Part shown: positions 61,501 to 64,000 of the stretch, one piece after another
Layout: each line of letters begins with the position of its first letter
Numbering within the stretch: the stretch's first letter is position 1
Source of the DNA: DATDAW01 sp036524675
Lineage (GTDB): Bacteria > Verrucomicrobiota > Verrucomicrobiia > Chthoniobacterales > DASVRZ01
Assembly (NCBI GenBank): GCA_036524675.1
Contig: DATDBU010000124.1
Coordinates: 12,564-76,563 of the forward strand
Length of the DNA stretch: 64,000 bases
Direction: 5' to 3'
Translations under genes and position numbers: made by a program
Notes under the pieces: model-generated
Seen by the model: the letters and a program-made list of their open reading frames with translations, nothing else
The model's database searches: none
Told to the model about the DNA's origin: nothing

Positions 61501-62204
61501 TTCTGGGGGGCGCCCTCATCAAATACGAAGAGATGAATCGCAACCTCGATTTCGTTTACACGATCAATCGCTGGTTTTCCCAACACAAAGACAACGAAGG
61601 GGCGCAGGACCGGAGCAAGCTCAAAGTGCCTTTCATCTGCCAGTTCATGCCGCTCCGCTGGTCCTACGAAGCCATGGTCGTCGCGCAGGAGAAACTCAAC
61701 CGATTTACCCGGCGGCAGGAGCTTCTCAACGATCTCATTCGCCCCCTTCGAGACAAAGATAAGCGACTACGCACGGACGCAGATGTCGCACGCCTCAACG
61801 AGCTGAAGGACGCCCTCGCCGCGTTAAGCAGCATCGTGGCGCGCACCCCCGGCGCCATCGATGAACAGCTTCGCCTGATCGACCAGGTCATCATCAGCAA
61901 GCACTCCCCGCAAGATCAGACCGAAGGCCATGAAGGCAACTTTTCCGCCGAACAAATTTATGTGAACCAGAAAATCGTCGATCTGGTCTCCAAAGCCGAA
62001 ACTGAGCAAGCCGACTACCGCCGCACCGACCAGAACGGCACACGCGTTCTCATCAACGTTTTTTTCGGCCCCGTCCAGCGGCATTTTGGACGAAATTTCT
62101 CCGTTTTCGTCGTAAACGCTTTCGTCCTCCATGCCACATCCATCGCGCTGCTAATCGTTCTTTATATTTCCCTTCGCAGTCAGCTCAGAATTCGAAGGAG
62201 CTGA
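58587..62204 (+). CDS. TerB-like domain, ABC ATPase and ABC-2 permease in one protein
   Basis: This 1205-residue protein opens with a helical TerB-like (tellurite-resistance type) domain (about 50-160). A middle part with FHA-like beta segments follows (ADRPILVGDHPIRHSANLRDGD, about 410-450). An ABC ATPase has Walker A MGASGSGKSTLM near 494, signature LSGGERKRLN near 600 and Walker B YLFDEPTSGL near 622. The ABC-2 permease (about 810-1205) has several membrane helices and a large helical loop. The ATPase is of the eye-pigment/ABCG exporter type, fused to its own permease. The substrate is unknown. The start is a GTG. It lies 231 bases after PBP1 and before glutaminase. Confidence 0.8.
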   Translation: MSALVTIGKTLIDRINTITPAWHRAVNRTVALSRKALKKPRAVSENSNLLPLMIKVLAAFTKIDGEIQEDEVDSSLGFLRYDYPEAVYSELRRLFRQALNEQQDLSGMAQKLATDLPADRKILLGVQLYDLISKAGLRQEQVIAYYTFMSQLGMATQAIDIVYQLNASDTTDTTIYEKGASPLESLSFGPADPSDVILHELTGDERLMAYRYHDLIILKNQAAKPIVVRGQQLAPGQFCRIYPGQRIIVDEVVITQQDLVAYFNAKKNVSIPIVYVHVRAEDEVEIDRTKSRDTDLEVRFGLKVQVNVINTVDGSLNDVDLAEGATLEAHLEDKIVFANGNELELLDLRRRARAMGGRFHLQAQKSEYLVSNNPALLDEDDILLSPGAGGEVLLKIFCDYDKRVGQVLILQADRPILVGDHPIRHSANLRDGDTIRIDTGQILRCDFSERIIEEERNIIRQLEVQDLNHRFRASETAIDGISFSIQRGEMVCVMGASGSGKSTLMRILAGRLQPQSGQVLLNGQHFYQNLESLKNYVAYIPQDDAFDDHLTIAENLDFAAAIRSPHLSPRDRERRIDAKLIELGLAERRDSIVGSSQRKLLSGGERKRLNIGLDMISNADVYLFDEPTSGLSSKDSEHVIDIIRGMAHNKIVLVTLHQPTSKIFMMFNKAMLLDKGGRLVFFGTPQEMLQYFARAEHQQQFGAELGGCPSCGTTRPEFIFDVLETPLRDLSGDIIYEENSRGQLVAARRYSPDYWRDKYESHRLFQDMRQVSVKREPAPPLPHTYKPRRFRRFGEEWTQFRTLLARAFKSKLRNRANLVITTVVSPLLAVLVGFVLKYSEAENYDFASAYHIPTYLFVALIVAMFLGLTNSADDIIRDRTVLQRERNLNVHIGYYVWAKALTLALFGLIQCVLFLLIGNAILEIRGMFWWHLIWMGTTSFWGIAMGLVVSSFVNDAKTAANIVPMILIPQMILGGALIKYEEMNRNLDFVYTINRWFSQHKDNEGAQDRSKLKVPFICQFMPLRWSYEAMVVAQEKLNRFTRRQELLNDLIRPLRDKDKRLRTDADVARLNELKDALAALSSIVARTPGAIDEQLRLIDQVIISKHSPQDQTEGHEGNFSAEQIYVNQKIVDLVSKAETEQADYRRTDQNGTRVLINVFFGPVQRHFGRNFSVFVVNAFVLHATSIALLIVLYISLRSQLRIRRS

Positions 62205-62555
62205 AAGCTGCCCGAATCTTGATTCTCGACTTGCGTCATTGGCTTGGGCGTGGCGCTCAGGTTCGAATGTGGCCTTTTTCACTCGGCGTCGGTTTTTAGT
62301 CAGCTTCCGGAATCGTTTTGTCCACGAGCGAATAACACTGCGGAGGCTTTATTACATGGCATCAAATCTGCTGAACGCGGAAGCGCGCACTGCCATGCAA
62401 ATCCCCACTCATAATGATTGAATCGTCGCACCTAAGTCCGCGACTCAAAGAGATCTTTCGTGCGCTTAAGACTCTAGATGACGAATCAATTGGCCACTTC
62501 AGCCAATTGTTAACTTCTTCGCGCGTGTCAATTGCCTTTTTTAAAACAGCCATTC
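62205..62555. other. 351-base non-coding spacer before glutaminase
   Basis: No convincing gene was found; a 60-codon plus-strand frame at 62239 has no family features. A perfect hairpin lies at 62487-62509. No promoter was assigned. Confidence 0.5.
62487..62509. repeat. Perfect inverted repeat upstream of glutaminase
   Basis: CAATTGGC, a seven-base loop and GCCAATTG form an eight-base stem 47 bases before the glsA start. There is no T-run after it, so it is more likely an operator or leader structure than a terminator. Confidence 0.4.
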
Positions 62556-63608
62556 ATGAAACTTAAACCGGTCAATTTCCTTCTTCGTTCACTTGGCGCA
62601 CTAGCTCTTTCGACAACCCTACTCGTTTCTGACATTGCCGCGCACGCTCGTGAAAATGTGCTGAGCACACTCCCGGCCAAAGAAATACTCCAGAAGCTGG
62701 TTCAGGAAGCACACGCGAAGTTCCTCGACGAAAAGGGAGGCAAGAATGCGGATTACATTCCCTATCTTGCTTCCGTGCCTTCCGACCTGTTCGGTGTCGC
62801 AATCGCAACCGTCGATGGGCAGATTTTCACCGCAGGAGACGTGGACTATGGGTTTGCCATCGAGTCGGTTTCCAAACCCTTTACCCTATGCCTCATCTTG
62901 CAGGAGCTGGGAGAGGATGCGGTGGTTGAAAAGATCGGCGTGGAGCCGACTGGCATGCCGTTTAATTCGGTCATCGCCGTTGAGCAGCTCAAGGCCCGTG
63001 CGGTTAACCCGCTGGTCAATGCCGGTGCAATCGCCGCGGTCAGCCTGGTAACGGCTTCGAGTCCAGAAGAACGCTGGACAAAAATCTTGGATTACTACAG
63101 CAAGTTCGCCGGTGAAAAGTTGCCGTTGAACAATGAAGTCTATCAATCCGAAGCGGCGACCAATCAGCACAACCGCGGCATTGCCGAACTGCTGGCTAGT
63201 TATAATAGGCTCTATAGCGATCCGCTTGAAGCCTGCGACGTTTACACCAAGCAATGCTCTGTTAATGTAACCGCAAAACAACTAGCTATAATGGGAGCCA
63301 CTCTCGCCAATGGTGGAGTCAATCCAGTGACGAAAGAGCGCTGCATTGAAAAGAAATACGTCCCGAAGGTACTTTCCGCCATGCTAACTGCTGGGTTCTA
63401 CGACGAGGCAGGCCAATGGTCATGGGAAACGGGTCTTCCAGCCAAGACCGGCGTCGGCGGTGGCATCGTTGCCGTTGTCCCAGGGAAATTCGCAATCGTC
63501 GGCTTCGCGCCTCCCCTTAACGCAGCCGGCAACAGCGTGCGAGGCGCAAAAGCCATCGAGTACATCGCCCAGGAGCTCAACTTGAATCTCTTCGGCTCCG
63601 GTAAATAA
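62556..63608 (+). CDS. glsA: Exported glutaminase A
   Basis: This 350-residue serine-dependent glutaminase deamidates glutamine to glutamate. A signal peptide is evident (LLRSLGALALSTTLLVSDIAAHA), so it acts in the periplasm or outside, unlike the cytoplasmic E. coli enzymes. The catalytic S104-x-x-K107 lies in ESVSKPF. NPLVNAGAIA, EAATNQHNRGIAELL and LPAKTGVGGGIVAVVPGKFAI are family blocks. Starting at the ATG at 62556 rather than the TTG at 62532 keeps the signal at the terminus. Extracellular glutaminase could serve nitrogen capture. Confidence 0.9.
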   Translation: MKLKPVNFLLRSLGALALSTTLLVSDIAAHARENVLSTLPAKEILQKLVQEAHAKFLDEKGGKNADYIPYLASVPSDLFGVAIATVDGQIFTAGDVDYGFAIESVSKPFTLCLILQELGEDAVVEKIGVEPTGMPFNSVIAVEQLKARAVNPLVNAGAIAAVSLVTASSPEERWTKILDYYSKFAGEKLPLNNEVYQSEAATNQHNRGIAELLASYNRLYSDPLEACDVYTKQCSVNVTAKQLAIMGATLANGGVNPVTKERCIEKKYVPKVLSAMLTAGFYDEAGQWSWETGLPAKTGVGGGIVAVVPGKFAIVGFAPPLNAAGNSVRGAKAIEYIAQELNLNLFGSGK

Positions 63609-63739
63609 GACGATCACCTAAGGGAACGCTATGAAATCAAAGACGGTCCTCGCGAAGTCCATAGCGGCGACACCGGCGATGTCTTCCGCCTCCAAATGGC
63701 GATTTTCTAACACGGACACCGCTATTCGAACAAACCAGC

Positions 63740-63849
63740 AAATCAAAAATTCAAAAATCGAAAATCCAGAACGGAGCGAAGCAACATAGCTGCTCAATTC
63801 TTTAGAACAGCCAAACTCAGCAATAGAAAATCCAGAATCGAAAATTCCT
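63740..63849. repeat. A/T-rich low-complexity repeat pair after glutaminase
   Basis: The words AAAAATTCAAAAATCGAAAA and GAAAATCCAGAA are repeated at 63740-63772 and 63821-63849. The twelve-base GAAAATCCAGAA occurs in both. They form the bulk of the convergent spacer between glsA and the YjbQ gene. A 52-codon frame (63631-63789) that ends in the repeat is not convincing as a gene. Confidence 0.5.
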
Positions 63850-63855
63850 AGGGCT

Positions 63856-64000
63856 CAGTCTCCAATTACCTTCACCAGCACCCGTTTCCGGCGTTTCCCG
63901 TCGAACTCGCCGTAGAAAATTTGTTCCCATGGACCAAAATCCAGCTTCCCACCCGTCACCGCGACAACAACTTCCCGCCCCATGATGGTCCGCTTCAAGT
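63856..64000 (-). CDS. YjbQ/UPF0047-family protein, C-terminal end, cut by the window
   Basis: Read on the minus strand from the window edge, codons give LKRTIMGREVVV, AVTGGKLDFGPWEQ and IFYGEF, the conserved end of the YjbQ/UPF0047 family, whose members have weak thiamine-phosphate synthase activity. The final block, GKRRKRVLVKVIGD, is also present but, as I count the bases, lies in the next frame. There is therefore an apparent single-base loss near 63900. The upstream part, including the start, is outside the window. The frame change could be a sequencing or assembly error. Confidence 0.6.

Noticed and set aside
63631..63789. A 52-codon frame after glutaminase
   Set aside because: Its second half is translated low-complexity repeat and no family is recognised; the weak AAGGGA upstream is not enough.

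Overview
The window looks like a chromosomal segment of a Verrucomicrobiota bacterium, probably on the Chthoniobacterales (Spartobacteria) side. The best marker is a 51-residue protein at 48851-49006 of the small basic protein family that I know only from the Chlamydiae/Verrucomicrobia group. Supporting signs are the moderately high GC, the many verrucomicrobial-style exported proteins and the almost complete lack of Shine-Dalgarno motifs before start codons. The phylum call is an inference from gene content. No rRNA, tRNA, CRISPR array, insertion sequence or prophage was recognised.

Layout. 0.2-7.4 kb: an M20-type amidohydrolase, a Na+/H+ antiporter-like protein, a HAD phosphatase fused to dihydroneopterin aldolase, DciA, a ferredoxin, a zinc-ribbon coiled-coil protein, YchF and a DUF5069 protein. 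7.5-13.7 kb: a complete fructose phosphotransferase operon (EIIBBC, then an EIIA-HPr-EI fusion, then 1-phosphofructokinase) with a divergent DeoR-type regulator; the gap between them carries repeated CTTTCG boxes. 13.7-19.5 kb: a tandem minus-strand set of exported or membrane proteins (lipase-like, YiiX-like, DUF885 peptidase, a degenerate peptidase-like protein, zinc-ribbon proteins). 19.6-23.1 kb: a homocysteine methyltransferase/MTHFR fusion, a VTT-domain membrane protein and two small envelope proteins. 23.5-26.2 kb: treY. 26.3-31.2 kb: a rhomboid-like protein without catalytic residues, an ArsR/MFS/OYE module and an rRNA methyltransferase. 31.3-40.1 kb: nuoN, nuoM, nuoL, rpoD and dnaG, all on the minus strand. 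40.2-42.2 kb: a VapBC module and thiS-thiH. 42.3-47.6 kb: an anchored protein made of 32-residue repeats, a RodZ-like protein and FtsK. 47.8-58.4 kb: a nucleotidyltransferase, the small basic protein, RluB, MoeB-rhodanese, a Trm112-like protein, PPK2, a DUF2334 deacetylase, a compact HicBA pair, a PHP-glycosyltransferase fusion and a class A penicillin-binding protein. 58.6-63.6 kb: a 1205-residue TerB/ABC/permease protein and an exported glutaminase. The 3' edge cuts a YjbQ-family gene.

Working together. The fru genes encode everything needed to take up and phosphorylate fructose from PEP, probably under their own repressor. DnaG, RpoD and DciA serve replication and transcription initiation; FtsK, RodZ and PBP1 serve division and wall growth; NuoL/M/N form the proton-pumping arm of complex I, although the other nuo genes are not here. 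ThiS, ThiH and MoeB-rhodanese are parts of a thiamine/molybdopterin sulfur-transfer route from which thiG is missing in this window.

The observations I consider most worth following are: the exact 32-residue repeat protein; the HAD-FolB fusion with an altered catalytic motif; the PHP-glycosyltransferase and TerB-ABC fusions; an ArsR gene without a usable start codon at its expected N-terminus; and a family of about ten short, roughly hexamer-periodic low-complexity repeats in the spacers, one of which sits inside dnaG and another of which forms the start of a methyltransferase gene.
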